Shown one piece after another: positions 34,671-45,598 of a stretch of DNA of 64,000 nucleotides. Below the pieces are notes generated by a model, which searched no databases, had not been told where the DNA came from, and saw nothing but the letters and a program-made list of their open reading frames with translations. The position numbers and the translations under genes were made by a program. Source of the DNA: Natrinema sp. DC36 (GTDB lineage Archaea; Halobacteriota; Halobacteria; Halobacteriales; Natrialbaceae). The number at the start of each line of letters is the position of its first letter. Positions within the stretch are counted from its first letter, which is position 1. Location: NCBI RefSeq assembly GCF_020405225.1, contig NZ_CP084472.1:2976001-3040000 (forward strand). The letters are read 5' to 3'.

Positions 34671-35016
34671 TGCGGTCGCTTCGCGACCGCACTCGGCAAA
34701 ATCTCGAGAGAGCGCGGAGCGCTCTCTCGGACCTCGCGGGAGCTCCGCTCCCGCTTAGCGTTGATGAAAAGCACTCTTCCCTCCGTTCCGAGCGCTTCGC
34801 GCTCTCCACATCGGTCATCGGCCCGCTCGCTCCCTGACTCGCGGCCGTTGGCCGCTCGTCTTTGCGCGGCGCGAAGCGCCGCGCGTTCGGTCGCTCGCGG
34901 TGATTGACTGGGAAACGCCTGCCCTTCCCCGCTGAGCGGACGCAACGCGTCCGCGATGCTCGGAAGAGCTTGCTCTTCCGTTGGGTTGCACGACTCGAGT
35001 ACTACGAGAGTCGTGC
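34671..35016. repeat. Cluster of nine short perfect hairpins between convergent genes
   Basis: This 346-base, gene-free stretch contains nine perfect inverted repeats with mostly 3-nt loops: 34671-34691 (9 bp, loop TTC), 34706-34728 (10 bp, GGA), 34736-34754 (8 bp, TCC), 34790-34804 (6 bp, TTC), 34841-34855 (6 bp, GTT), 34864-34884 (9 bp, GAA), 34936-34954 (8 bp, AAC), 34961-34980 (9 bp, TT) and 34988-35016 (9 bp, 11-nt loop). The stem sequences differ from one another, so this is repetition of form and not of sequence. Being symmetrical, the same hairpins form on both strands. The bases on either side (34653-34670, 35017-35071) also contain no gene. Confidence 0.85.
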
Positions 35017-35071
35017 GCCCGGCCAGTGATTCGAGGCCAGTGTCGTCTCGGACTCCAAATCGGGACCGTCC

Positions 35072-36013
35072 TCAGACGACTCGGTTGTGAAGCGCCTCGT
35101 CGTCCTCGATTCGGTGGACGTTCTCACGGACGATATCGCCCACATCTCGGAAGTAGTCTCGCGTGTACGCGGCGCAGTGCGGTGAGATGAGTACCTCGTC
35201 TAGCTCCCAGAGCGGCGAGTCCTCGGGTAGCGGCTCCTCCTCGAAAACGTCCAGCGCCGCTCCCGCGAGCGAATCCGCCTCGAGGGCGTCGATCAGCGCC
35301 GGTTCGTCGACGACCGGCCCTCGAGCGACGTTCACGAAGTACGCATCGTCGCGCATGGCGTCGAACGTCTCGGCGTCGAAGAGGTGATGCGTCTCGTCGG
35401 TCAGCGGCACGGTAACGATCACGAACTCGGCGTCAGCGATCGCTTCGAACAACCGGTCGTTCGCGTAGATCTCGTCGAAACCGGGAACCGGATCGTCGGA
35501 GCGCCGGACCCCCGTCACGCGGACCCCGAGCGCGCCCAGCGTTTCCGCGACACCGCGACCGAGCGTGCCTGTTCCGACGACGCAGGCCGTCGACCCGGGG
35601 AGCGTGAACGCTTCGTTCCACGCCGGTCGCTCCCACCGGCGTTCCCGCTGGTTCGCGACGTGGTCGTGGAGCCGCCGAGCGAACGTGAGCAGGTAGCCCG
35701 CGACCGTCTCGCCGACGGTTCGGTCGTGAATGCCCGTGCTATTCGTGAGGACGACGCCGCGTTCCTCGAGGTCGTCAAACGGAAATCTGTCGACTCCCGC
35801 CTGAATCGAGTGGACCCACTCCAGATCGAGGAACGCCTCCCGGTACTCGAGGGTGACGACCGCGTCGCAGCCCGCGATCCCGTCGTCGTCGATGACCTCG
35901 ACCTCGATCGGGAGATCGGTGAGGTGCGTCGCGAGCTCCTCCGGCGGAAAGACGTCGCGGACCGACTCGTGGATGCCCAGACTGTCGACCGGCGACTCGA
36001 GTTGGGTACGCAT
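35072..36013 (-). CDS. D-2-hydroxyacid dehydrogenase
   Basis: A 313-residue NAD(P)-dependent enzyme. The substrate-binding domain contains HSIQAGVDRFPFDDL and NSTGIHDRTVGETVAGYLL; the Rossmann motif is VVGTGTLGRGVAETL (the usual GxGxxG). Catalytic residues fit the family: Arg in VNVARGPVVDEPAL, Glu in DVFEEEPLPEDSPLW and His in LISPHCAAYT. It interconverts a 2-keto acid and a D-2-hydroxy acid. The substrate (glyoxylate/hydroxypyruvate, phosphoglycerate or other) cannot be assigned. ATG 36013 is used instead of GTG 36019. Its 3' end abuts the hairpin cluster. Confidence 0.93.
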   Translation of the reverse strand: MRTQLESPVDSLGIHESVRDVFPPEELATHLTDLPIEVEVIDDDGIAGCDAVVTLEYREAFLDLEWVHSIQAGVDRFPFDDLEERGVVLTNSTGIHDRTVGETVAGYLLTFARRLHDHVANQRERRWERPAWNEAFTLPGSTACVVGTGTLGRGVAETLGALGVRVTGVRRSDDPVPGFDEIYANDRLFEAIADAEFVIVTVPLTDETHHLFDAETFDAMRDDAYFVNVARGPVVDEPALIDALEADSLAGAALDVFEEEPLPEDSPLWELDEVLISPHCAAYTRDYFRDVGDIVRENVHRIEDDEALHNRVV

Positions 36014-36144
36014 ACGCACCGCTACGAACGAGGCGAGATTGAACCTTTGGTCGATTGCGATCCGGAAACCGACCCCATCGACGGGTTTTCTGACTCGGAG
36101 ACCACTCTTTCATATTGATATACTACCGGTCGTAACGTCCTGCT

Positions 36145-36648
36145 ATGCAACAACGAACTGACACCGGTTCGAACGGCGAGCACGGGATCGAAACGAGTCG
36201 CGTCACTCGACGGAGCACACTGATCGGAGTCGGAACGATGGCCGCTACTGGGTTGGCCGGGTGTTCGGCCAGGGCAAACGAGAGACTCGAGGACGTGGCC
36301 GTCTTCAACGAGACCGACGAGCCGATCGACGGGACGATCGACATCATCGGTCCGGACGACGAGATCGCTCTCTCGGACGCGTTCGACGTCGCATCGCACG
36401 ACGAGGAAGCCGACGTGGACTCGAACGCGTCGGCATCCTACGAGGGAGTCTGGGGAACCATCGGCGACTACGACGTTTCCGTCCAACTGGCTGACGGGTT
36501 CGACATCGACGGGAAAACGCGTGCGAACGAAACGGTGACGATCGAGGACACGGATAGCGCACTGCTCGCCGTCGTTCTCGGCTCGGACGACCGCGACGAC
36601 GAGATCGGTTTCGCCGTGGGAGAACGCTGGACCGACTTCGAGCGGTAA
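36145..36648 (+). CDS. Tat-exported lipoprotein, haloarchaeal
   Basis: A 167-residue protein with a twin-arginine signal (SRVTRRSTLIGVGTMAATGLAGC): the RR pair at about residues 22-23 and a lipobox LAGC at about 37-40, typical of haloarchaeal Tat lipoproteins. The mature part is a beta-rich domain (VAVFNETDEPIDGTIDIIG; GDYDVSVQLADGF; GFAVGERWTDF) that resembles small Ig-like or ligand-binding folds. Role unknown. A TATA-like CATATTGATA at 36111-36120 lies about 28 nt upstream of the ATG. Confidence 0.82.
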   Translation: MQQRTDTGSNGEHGIETSRVTRRSTLIGVGTMAATGLAGCSARANERLEDVAVFNETDEPIDGTIDIIGPDDEIALSDAFDVASHDEEADVDSNASASYEGVWGTIGDYDVSVQLADGFDIDGKTRANETVTIEDTDSALLAVVLGSDDRDDEIGFAVGERWTDFER

Positions 36649-36929
36649 TCGCGGTACGGGCGACCGCGGAACTCATCCGTCAGGTCACCACGGGACCCCA
36701 TCCGTCGCGCCACATCGGATTCGACAGGATCGCAGGGAGATACGTCTCCGGGCCGCTGAGACGGTGGCTCGGTGAAAGCTATCATCACAAGGGGCTAAGC
36801 GGGGGTAACTCTCGTCATCGCCACCGATCGATGATACCCCCGTCGGACGCAAAAGCCTCACGGACATCCGTTCGCGTCCGAAAATCCGCTGCGTCACGAG
36901 CCCCGATGGGCAGCCGCGTCCGAATACCG

Positions 36930-38272
36930 CTACCACTCCTCGAGCCCGCGCAATTCCGCGGCCAGGTCACCCACAGCATCGGGTTCAAGTGCTCCGCGTT
37001 CGGTCACGATCTCGGACACGCAGTCGGCGGGCGTTACGTCGAACGTCGGGTTCAGGACATCGATCGACGCGTCGCCGGCGTAAACCGCCGATCGATCGCC
37101 GGACTCGAGGTTCACGGCCTCGCGGGTCGAGACCTTGTCCGTCGCCGCGACGACGGACACCGGAATCCCCTCGCGGTCGGCGGCGATCGCCAGCGCTCGC
37201 GTTCCGGTCTTGTTTACGACGGCGCCGTCGGGCAGGACGGTGTCGGCGCCGACCACGACGCGGTCGACGTCCTCTCCGGCGAGCACGTACGCGGTCGCCG
37301 CGTCGGTGTGGACCGTCACGGCGCTCGCCGTCGTTTCGGCCAGCGTTTCCGCGACGTCGATCCCCTCGCGAGCCGGCCGCGATTCGGCGACGAAGACGCG
37401 CGACGGCTCGCTCGTTCGGAGCGCCTCGAGGACGGTCCCCGATCGCGAGAGGGTCGCGACGCTGCCCTCGAGGCGCTCGCTCGCGTTTTTCGCGGCGGCC
37501 TCGTCGGCCGCGAGGGCTCGATCGACGTTCGACAGCGCGGACTCGAGCACCGCGGCGGCACCCGTCTCCGCGCCCTCACCACCGTCCGCACGGCCATCGT
37601 CCGATTCACTCGGTTCCGGAGAACGGCCATCGACGGCCTGGCCTCGAGCAACCGGCCCGCGAGTTCGGCGAGTTCGTCCCGCTCGCCCTCGGGATCGCCA
37701 CCGGACGAGCCGCGTTCGGCCACGAGCAGCCCCGCTCGATCGCGCAGCACCTCGAGCGCTCGTATGGACAGGAACGCGGCGCCGTGCTCGTCGTCGGCCG
37801 CGATCGATCGAACGGTGGGTGCCACGCGCTCGTACGCGGTCCACAGTTCGGGGACCGTCTCGCCGTCGGGTCCCTCGCGGTCGTCGCCGACGCCCTCGAG
37901 GATCGCGGTCGGCGGAACCCACTCGGCGGCGTCGTGTTCCTCGCTCAACTCGATCTCCCGGGCGTCGCAGGCGAACAGATAGGGGTGGACGACCCACTCG
38001 CGCTCGAGATCGGCGTCCTCGAATTCGACCGGCCGTCCGGATCGAACGAACGAAACCGTCTCTCCGGGCGCGAGGCCGGTCTCCTCGCGGATCTCCGTGC
38101 GGACCTGTTCGTCGGGGTCGCCCTCCGCAAACCCGGAGACGCCGCCCCACCGGCCCCGGTAGGTGCCGACGGCGTCGCTGCGGCGCAAGCAGAGAACGTC
38201 GCCCCGATGGCGGAGGAACGCGGTGACGACGTGAGCCGGGTCATCGCTCGGGGTGTCGGTGTCCGGGCACAT
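36930..38272 (-). pseudogene. Frameshifted fusion of a NUDIX domain and an eIF-2B/ribose-1,5-bisphosphate isomerase-like domain
   Basis: Frame one from ATG 38272 encodes a NUDIX-like domain (GRWGGVSGFAEGDPDEQ... IREETGL; the box is imperfect, with Thr for Arg) and then ...MAVLRNRVNRTMA. At about 37590 sense is lost, and the continuation GAAAVLESALSNVDRALAADEAAAKNASERL... through VDRVVVGADTVLPDGAVVNKTGT and VLNPTFDVTPADCVSEIVTERGAL to stop 36930 is in another frame. The second part is the eIF-2B alpha / R15P isomerase fold. The span of 1343 bases is one short of a multiple of three, so one deleted base (or two inserted) explains it. Haloarchaea do carry this fusion intact. Real decay, programmed -1 shift and sequence error are all possible. 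Confidence 0.78.
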
Positions 38273-38428
38273 ACGATGGCCCACGGCGACCGGGAAGGTG
38301 TCGCTTTCGAACGCGCCGCTACGGACCGCGAGGGACTCGCCCCGAGCCCGTCCTCGAGTGAGCGAAACGGACGACCAGGGGTCGTCCGCTGACGAACGCT
38401 TTTCGGAACTGCAGACGAACGCACGGCT

Positions 38429-38980
38429 ATGACGCGTATCGCGATCGTTTCCGACACCCACGTGCCCACTCGAGAGCCGGAGCTTCCCGCGTGGGTCGTC
38501 ACCGAGATCGAGGCGGCCGATCACACCATCCACGCGGGCGACTTCGAGTCGTTCGGAGCCTACGAGCAGTTCGTCGACCTCACGGGCGGCGAGTTGACGG
38601 CCGTTCGAGGCAACGTGGATCCGGCGACGCTCGACGCGCCGACGACGGCCACCCTCGAGGTTGACGGCGTGACGTTCGTCGTCACCCACGGCGACGGATC
38701 GTCGGGCGACTGGCGGGAGCGAGTCGTCGAGACGGCCCGCGAGAAAGCGGGCGCGGAGGCCGACACGAATCTCGTCGCCGTCGCCGGTCACACCCACGCG
38801 GTGGTCGACGAGACCGTCGCGTTCGACGAGTCCCGTCCGGCCGACGAGGGCCGCGCCGCCGGTCGCATCCGGGTACTCAATCCGGGGAGCGCCACCGGCG
38901 CTGCACCCACGACTCGCGAGACGATGTTCGTCGCGACCGTCGCCGACGGGGACGTGACCGTCGAGTTACGAACCGGGTGA
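38429..38980 (+). CDS. Calcineurin-like metallophosphoesterase (YfcE/MJ0936 family)
   Basis: A 183-residue protein with all metal-binding motifs of the family: VSDTHVP (residues 7-13), HAGDFES, VRGNVD, VVTHGDG and VAGHTHA, ending with LNPGSATGA. The YfcE/MJ0936 group are manganese- or nickel-dependent phosphodiesterases active on model substrates, with unknown natural targets. Cytoplasmic. It is divergent from the NUDIX fusion and is followed 80 bases later by the RHH gene. Confidence 0.92.
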   Translation: MTRIAIVSDTHVPTREPELPAWVVTEIEAADHTIHAGDFESFGAYEQFVDLTGGELTAVRGNVDPATLDAPTTATLEVDGVTFVVTHGDGSSGDWRERVVETAREKAGAEADTNLVAVAGHTHAVVDETVAFDESRPADEGRAAGRIRVLNPGSATGAAPTTRETMFVATVADGDVTVELRTG

Positions 38981-39060
38981 GGACTCCGAAACCGCGAGGG
39001 GAGTGCGGGCGACGCCGCTCGAGCGTGAACTATACCCGTCTCGGGTACCCCCGTGAGACC

Positions 39061-39606
39061 ATGACACAGCGCGTAACGGTATCGCTCGACGACGACTCGG
39101 CCGCGGCCCTCGAGACGCTGGTCGCCGAGACGGGCAACGGACAGAGCGAGGTCGTCCGCCGCGCGCTCACCTTCTACGCGGCGAACTTCGAGGCGGCCAA
39201 CGAACGGCCGAGCGAGAACCTCGAGCGGTACTACCGGATGCTCTCCTCGGGGGAGCACGTCCTGCTCGATATCGACTTCCTGCACGCCTTCCTCGAGCAC
39301 TGCTACGCCGGCGGCGATCCCGATCCGGCGTTCGTCGAGGCGGCCGATCGGGTCTCCGACTACCACGCCCGCGAGTACGAGGCCCGATTCGAGGAAGTCG
39401 GCGACCTGCTCGAGTGGCTCTCCTTCTGTGGCTTCCTCGATGTCCGCGAGGAGGGCGAGGGCGTCTACCACCTCGTCTTTCCCTCGGAGGCCGTTCGCTG
39501 GTTCATGACCCGGTTCATCGAGCGAAGCACCGTCGAGTTGCCGACGGAGATCGAACTCGAGGGCGGCGTCTCGAAGGTGATCGTCACCGAACGGGCGGCC
39601 GACTGA
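39061..39606 (+). CDS. Ribbon-helix-helix (CopG-like) regulator with C-terminal domain
   Basis: A 181-residue protein. The first 45 residues (MTQRVTVSLDDDSAAALETLVAETGNGQSEVVRRALTFYAANFE) form a ribbon-helix-helix DNA-binding domain. The rest is mostly helical (LLDIDFLHAFLEHCYAGGDPDPAFVEAADRVSDYHAREYEARFEEVGDLLEWLSFCGFLDV) and ends with a short beta segment; it may be a ligand-sensing domain. A haloarchaea-specific architecture, I believe; the targets are unknown. ATG 39061 is fixed by the RHH strand. Confidence 0.85.
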   Translation: MTQRVTVSLDDDSAAALETLVAETGNGQSEVVRRALTFYAANFEAANERPSENLERYYRMLSSGEHVLLDIDFLHAFLEHCYAGGDPDPAFVEAADRVSDYHAREYEARFEEVGDLLEWLSFCGFLDVREEGEGVYHLVFPSEAVRWFMTRFIERSTVELPTEIELEGGVSKVIVTERAAD

Positions 39607-39875
39607 CGCGAACGGATGGCCGACTGATGCGAACAGGCTATCGACTACCGATCGCTCGGCACGAACGCCGGTTTGCAATAGACGATTGACGGATGAATGC
39701 GCTCAGCAGCTATCAGTGAACGCGCTCGAACACTGCGAACGGACCGTGACGATCACACGGGTTCATACGAACTCATACGACGATCACAGCGCCTCGAGTC
39801 GCCGGAGCGTCCGTATGTTCGACTCTTAACAACCCTTTTGGGAATCTCGGAGAGTGGTGCATGTGAGTACACATC

Positions 39876-41081
39876 ATGGGCGTCATCGACCGAGTGAAGG
39901 CGATCGGACCGGGCGCGCTCGTCGCGGCGGCGTTCGTCGGTCCGGGGACGGTAACGACCGCGAGCGTGATCGGTGCCGAGTACGCGTACCTGCTCGTGTG
40001 AACGATCGCGTTCTCGATCCTGGCGACGATCGTGCTCCAGGAGATGAGCGCGCGGCTGGGACTGATCACGCAGGAAGGGCTGGGCGAAGCGTTCCGAAAC
40101 GAGTTCGATAACCCGATCCCGCAGGCGATCACCGTCGCACTCGTCGTGAGCGCGATCGGCATCGGAACCGCGGCGTTCCAGACGGGCAACATCGTCGGCG
40201 GCGCTGCCGGCCTGGCGACGATCACCGGCGTTAGCGAGAACATCTGGGGACCGATTATGGGTCTCGTCGCCGCCGGCCTACTGTGGACGGGGAGCTACAA
40301 GCTGATCGAGCGGGTCTTCATCGGCCTCGTCACCGTCATGGGACTGGCGTTCGTGGTCAACGCGATCATGGTCCGGCCCGATCTCGGCTCCCTGGCGGGC
40401 GGACTCGTCCCGGCCGTCCCCGAGGGATCGGCGTACCTCATCGCCGGCCTCGTCGGGACCACCGTCGTCGGCTACAACCTGTTCTTGCACGCGAGCACCG
40501 TCCAGGAGCGGTGGGACGGTGCCGAAGACCTCGCCGAGTGTCGCGCGGACACGATCGGCATGGTCATCGTCGGCGGCATCATCACGACCGCGATCGTCGT
40601 CACGGCCGCCGCGGTGTTCCCCGAAGGAACCTCGATCAGTAACGTCGGCGAGATGGCCGACCAACTCGAGCCGGTCTTCGGCGGCTACGCGCTCACGTTC
40701 TTCGCGATCGGCCTCTTCGCGGCCGGCTTCACGAGCGCGATGAGCGCGCCGCTCGCGGGTGCCTACGCCACCGCCGGCGCGCTGGGCTGGGAGCGGGACC
40801 TGACGTCGACCCGGTTCCGGGCGATCTGGATGACGATCCTCGGCGTCGGCATCGTTTTCTCGGCGCTGGACTACAACCCCGTGCAGGTGATCGTCTTCGC
40901 ACAGGTCGCCAACGGGCTCTTGCTGCCGATTCTGGCGGTGTTCCTCATCTACGCGATGAACAACGACGAGCTGCTGGGCGAGTACACGAACAGCACCCTC
41001 CAGAACGTTCTCGGCGGGCTCGTCACGCTCGTCGTGATCGGTATCGGCCTCCGAACGCTCTACGACGTGTTGCTCGTCTAA
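39876..41081 (+). pseudogene. Nramp-like transporter with in-frame TGA at codon 42
   Basis: From ATG 39876 the frame reads MGVIDRVKAIGPGALVAAAFVGPGTVTTASVIGAEYAYLLV, then TGA (39999-40001), then TIAFSILATIVLQEMSARLGL to stop 41081 in the same frame. The stop replaces what should be a Trp (TGG) in the first helices. The full protein would be 401 residues with about 11 helices. It is Nramp-like, yet the metal-binding DPGN of TM1 reads GPGT, and the MPHN of TM6 reads VGYN before LFLHAS. It is 12 bases upstream of hyuA, so they share an mRNA. The part after the stop could restart at ATG 40032. Its true substrate is unknown. Confidence 0.82.
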
Positions 41082-41093
41082 CTAACGGATCGA

Positions 41094-43171
41094 ATGACAG
41101 ATTCAAACGCACACGACTCGAACGCGGACGCATCGATGGATACCAACGAATCGACGGGGGACGGTAACACGCGCATCGGTGTCGACGTCGGCGGCACGTT
41201 CACCGACGTGGCGCTCTCCGTCGACGACCGGCTCGTCACCGCGAAAGTGCCGACGACCGACGACCAGCACGTCGGCGTCCTCGAGGGAATCGACAAGGCC
41301 TGCGACCGCGCCGGGATCGCGCCGAGCGAGATCGACGGCTTCGCGCACGCGATGACCGTCTCCGTCAACGCCCTGCTCGAGCGCGACGGCGCGAAGACGG
41401 CGCTCGTGACGACCGAGGGCTTTCGCGACGTCCTCGAGATCGGCCGCCAGGACCGACCCGATCTCTACGACCTCGAGGCCGAGAAGCCCGACCCGCTGGT
41501 CCCTCGCGAACTGCGGTTCGAAGTCGACGAACGGACGACGACCGAGGGAGTCGAGCGGTCGGTCGACGCCGACGCGGTCCGCGACATCGCAGCAACCCTG
41601 CGCGAGCGCGATGTCGAAGCGGTCGCTGTCTGCCTGCTGCACGCGTACGCCGATCCGGATAACGAGCGAGCCGTCGCCGAGACGCTGCGCGAGGAGCTCG
41701 CGGTGCCGATATCCGCGTCCCACGAGGTGCTCGCCGAGTTCCGCGAGTTCGAGCGGACGTCCACGACGGCCGTCGACGCCTACCTCCGACCGGCCATCGA
41801 CGGCTACGTCGGCCGGCTGGTCGAGGAAGCCGACGCGGCGGGGATCCCGGCACCGTGGATCATGCAGGCCAACGGCGGTATCGCAGACCCCGAAACGGTT
41901 CGCGAGCACGCCGTGACGACGACGCTCTCGGGGCCGGCCGCCGGCGTCGTCGGCGCTGCGGCGACCGTCGACGACGCCGACGTCGAGGGGCTCGTCACCT
42001 TCGACATGGGCGGCACCTCGAGCGACGTGAGTCTCGTCCGGGACGGGCGAGCGGAGCGGACGACCGACGCCGAGGTGGACGGAATACCGATCCGGACGCC
42101 GATGGTCGACGTGAACACCGTCGGCGCGGGCGGTAGCTCCGTCGCCTGGGTCGATCCCGGCGGCGCGCTCCGGGTCGGCCCGCGCTCTGCGGGCGCCCAG
42201 CCCGGTCCCGCCTGCTACGGTCGCGGGGGGACCGAGCCGACCGTCACCGACGCCGCCGTCGTGCTCGGCTACATCGGCCCCGACACCGCGCTGGGCGGGG
42301 AACTGACGCTCGACGTCGACGCCGCCCGCGACGCACTCGAGGGACTGGCGGACGAGGCCGGCCTCGAGGACGCGCTCGAGGCCGCTCGCGGGGTCTACCG
42401 CGTGGCGAACGCGACGATGACGCGGACGATCCGGTCCGTCACCGTCGAGCGCGGGCACGACCCACGCGAGTTCGCACTCGTGGCCTTCGGCGGCGCGGGC
42501 CCGATGCACGCCGCGGCGCTGGCGGACTCGCTGTCCGTCGACCGGGTCGTCGTCCCGCGACCGAGCGGGGTCCTGTCGGCCTTCGGCCTCCTCGCGGCCG
42601 ACGAGAGCTACGACGCGGCTCGGACCGTCGGAGCGGACCTCCGGGCGGCCGATCCGGCCGATCTCGAGGGCGTCTACGACGACCTCGTGGCGGACGTCCT
42701 CGCGGACGCGTCCGATCCGGACGCGGCGCGGGTCGAGCGCGCCGCCGACTGCCGGTACGCGGGCCAGAGCTTCGAGCTGACAGTAGCCGTCGACGACGAG
42801 TTCGACGCGGACGAGGTTGCGGAACGCTTCCACGACGCTCACGAGCGGGCCTACGGCTACGCGATGGACGACTCGATCGAGATCGTTACCCTCCGCGCGA
42901 CGGCGACGGTTCCCGGCTCGGAGCCGACCGTCCGGTACGACGGCGCGGGCGACGACATCATCGGCACCCGGCGAGTGCACTTCGCCGACGGCGCGCGGTC
43001 GGCGACCGTCTTCGATCGGGATCGGCTCGCACCCGGCGCGACGGTGTCCGGACCGGCGATCCTCGAACAGGCCGAGAGCACGACCGTCATCCCGCCCGCG
43101 TGGACCGGCGACGTGCTCGCTGACGGCACCCTGGTACTGACTCGAGCGAGCGACACGGCGGAGGGACACCA

Positions 43172-43175
<4 letters not shown>
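41094..43175 (+). CDS. hyuA: Hydantoinase/oxoprolinase subunit A
   Basis: A 693-residue ATP-grasp-like/actin-fold protein. IGVDVGGTFTDVALS (about residue 24) is the phosphate-binding start of the Hydant_A_N domain; TFDMGGTSSDVSLV near residue 300 and FGGAGPMHAAALADSLSVDRVVVPRPSGVLSAFG near 465 mark the Hydantoinase_A domain, followed by the C-terminal domain. Together with HyuB it should hydrolyse a cyclic amide (N-methylhydantoin, 5-oxoproline) with ATP, or carboxylate a ketone as in acetone/acetophenone carboxylases. It overlaps hyuB by ATGA and follows the Nramp-like gene by 12 bases. Confidence 0.93.
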
Positions 43176-44824
<1,649 letters not shown>

Positions 44825-44897
44825 GCGCTCGAGAACAGTACTATCAGGCGGCTTTTGGGGGACGACTGAGGACCAATCGATCGTTCTCGAGAGACGG

Positions 44898-45230
44898 TTA
44901 CTCTCGTAGATAGCCGACGAGTCTGTCGACCGTTTCGTCTAGCGGTGTCTGTTCCACTCGGCCGAACCAGTCGAGAATATCGGCGTGAGACAGCGAGACG
45001 ACACCCCAGGGGACGAGGGAGCTCCGTTTCGGGAGCCCGCCATCGAGAAAGTCGTCCTCGCCGAGCGGAATCGTCTCGTCGTATCACGTTCGCGTCGTCA
45101 ACGTGACTGCGATGTACTGTTCTCCGTCGAACGGATGGGCAGTGGTGCTGACGATCACGAACGGGCGACTCGGTTTCTCCTCGTTGAACGGATCACCGGC
45201 CTCGACGACGTCGCCGCGTTCGTACTTCAT
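44898..45230 (-). pseudogene. PemK/MazF-like toxin gene with in-frame TGA at codon 49
   Basis: The minus strand from ATG 45230 reads KYERGDVVEAGDPFNEEKPSRPFVIVSTTAHPFDGEQYIAVTLTTRT, then TGA (45086-45084), then YDETIPLGEDDFLDGGLPKRSSLVPWGVV and on to TAA at 44898, all in one frame. The start (RGDVV...RPFVIVS) is the PemK/MazF pattern. The TGA sits where Trp would be expected (TTRT-W-YD). The full product would be 110 residues. Its ATG overlaps the stop of the MarR-like gene, a toxin/antitoxin-like pair. If TGA stops translation, the toxin is inactive. Confidence 0.78.
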
Positions 45231-45598
45231 TCGCCGTCCGTCCCCCGTTGGCTCGGATGCTGCTCGTCAGCGCCGGCGTCACGCCACGCGTCCATATCTT
45301 CCGTGCCGAGTTGCTCGTTGAGCGTATCGAGGCTGCGACGCAGGTCGATGGCGGACCGAACGCGTTCCGGATCACCGGCGGCCCAGTACGGTGGCTTGTG
45401 TCGCACCAGATCTCTCTCCTTCAATCGGCTCAGTACCGCGCTGACGACGTTCGGATCGATACCCGTCGAATCGGCGATTTCCCGTCGCCTGAACGCTTTA
45501 TCCTCATTCGAAACGAGAAAGAAGAGTACTTGCTCCGCCTGAGTCCGGTCCCCTTCGAACTCCGTTTCCCGTTCGAACGTGTCGATATCGATCGGCAT
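45227..45598 (-). CDS. MarR-type winged helix protein, probable antitoxin/autorepressor
   Basis: A 123-residue protein: RTQAEQVLFFLVSNEDKAFRRREIADSTGIDPNVVSAVLSRLKERDLVRHKPPYWAAGDPERVRSAIDLRRSLDTLNEQLG. Residues 20-75 form a winged helix; the C-terminal part is a helix that could contact the partner. It ends with TGA overlapping the start of the PemK-like gene (ATGA), as in haloarchaeal regulator/PemK pairs. It is likely to bind the dyad that spans its own TATA box and start codon. Confidence 0.82.
   Translation of the reverse strand: MPIDIDTFERETEFEGDRTQAEQVLFFLVSNEDKAFRRREIADSTGIDPNVVSAVLSRLKERDLVRHKPPYWAAGDPERVRSAIDLRRSLDTLNEQLGTEDMDAWRDAGADEQHPSQRGTDGE

Noticed and set aside
34671-35016. 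CRISPR array
   Set aside because: The hairpins differ in sequence and spacing; there is no direct repeat-spacer regularity and no cas gene.
39999-40001. Selenocysteine at the in-frame TGA codons
   Set aside because: The expected residue is Trp, not Cys; haloarchaea are not known to use selenocysteine, and no SECIS-like element was noted.
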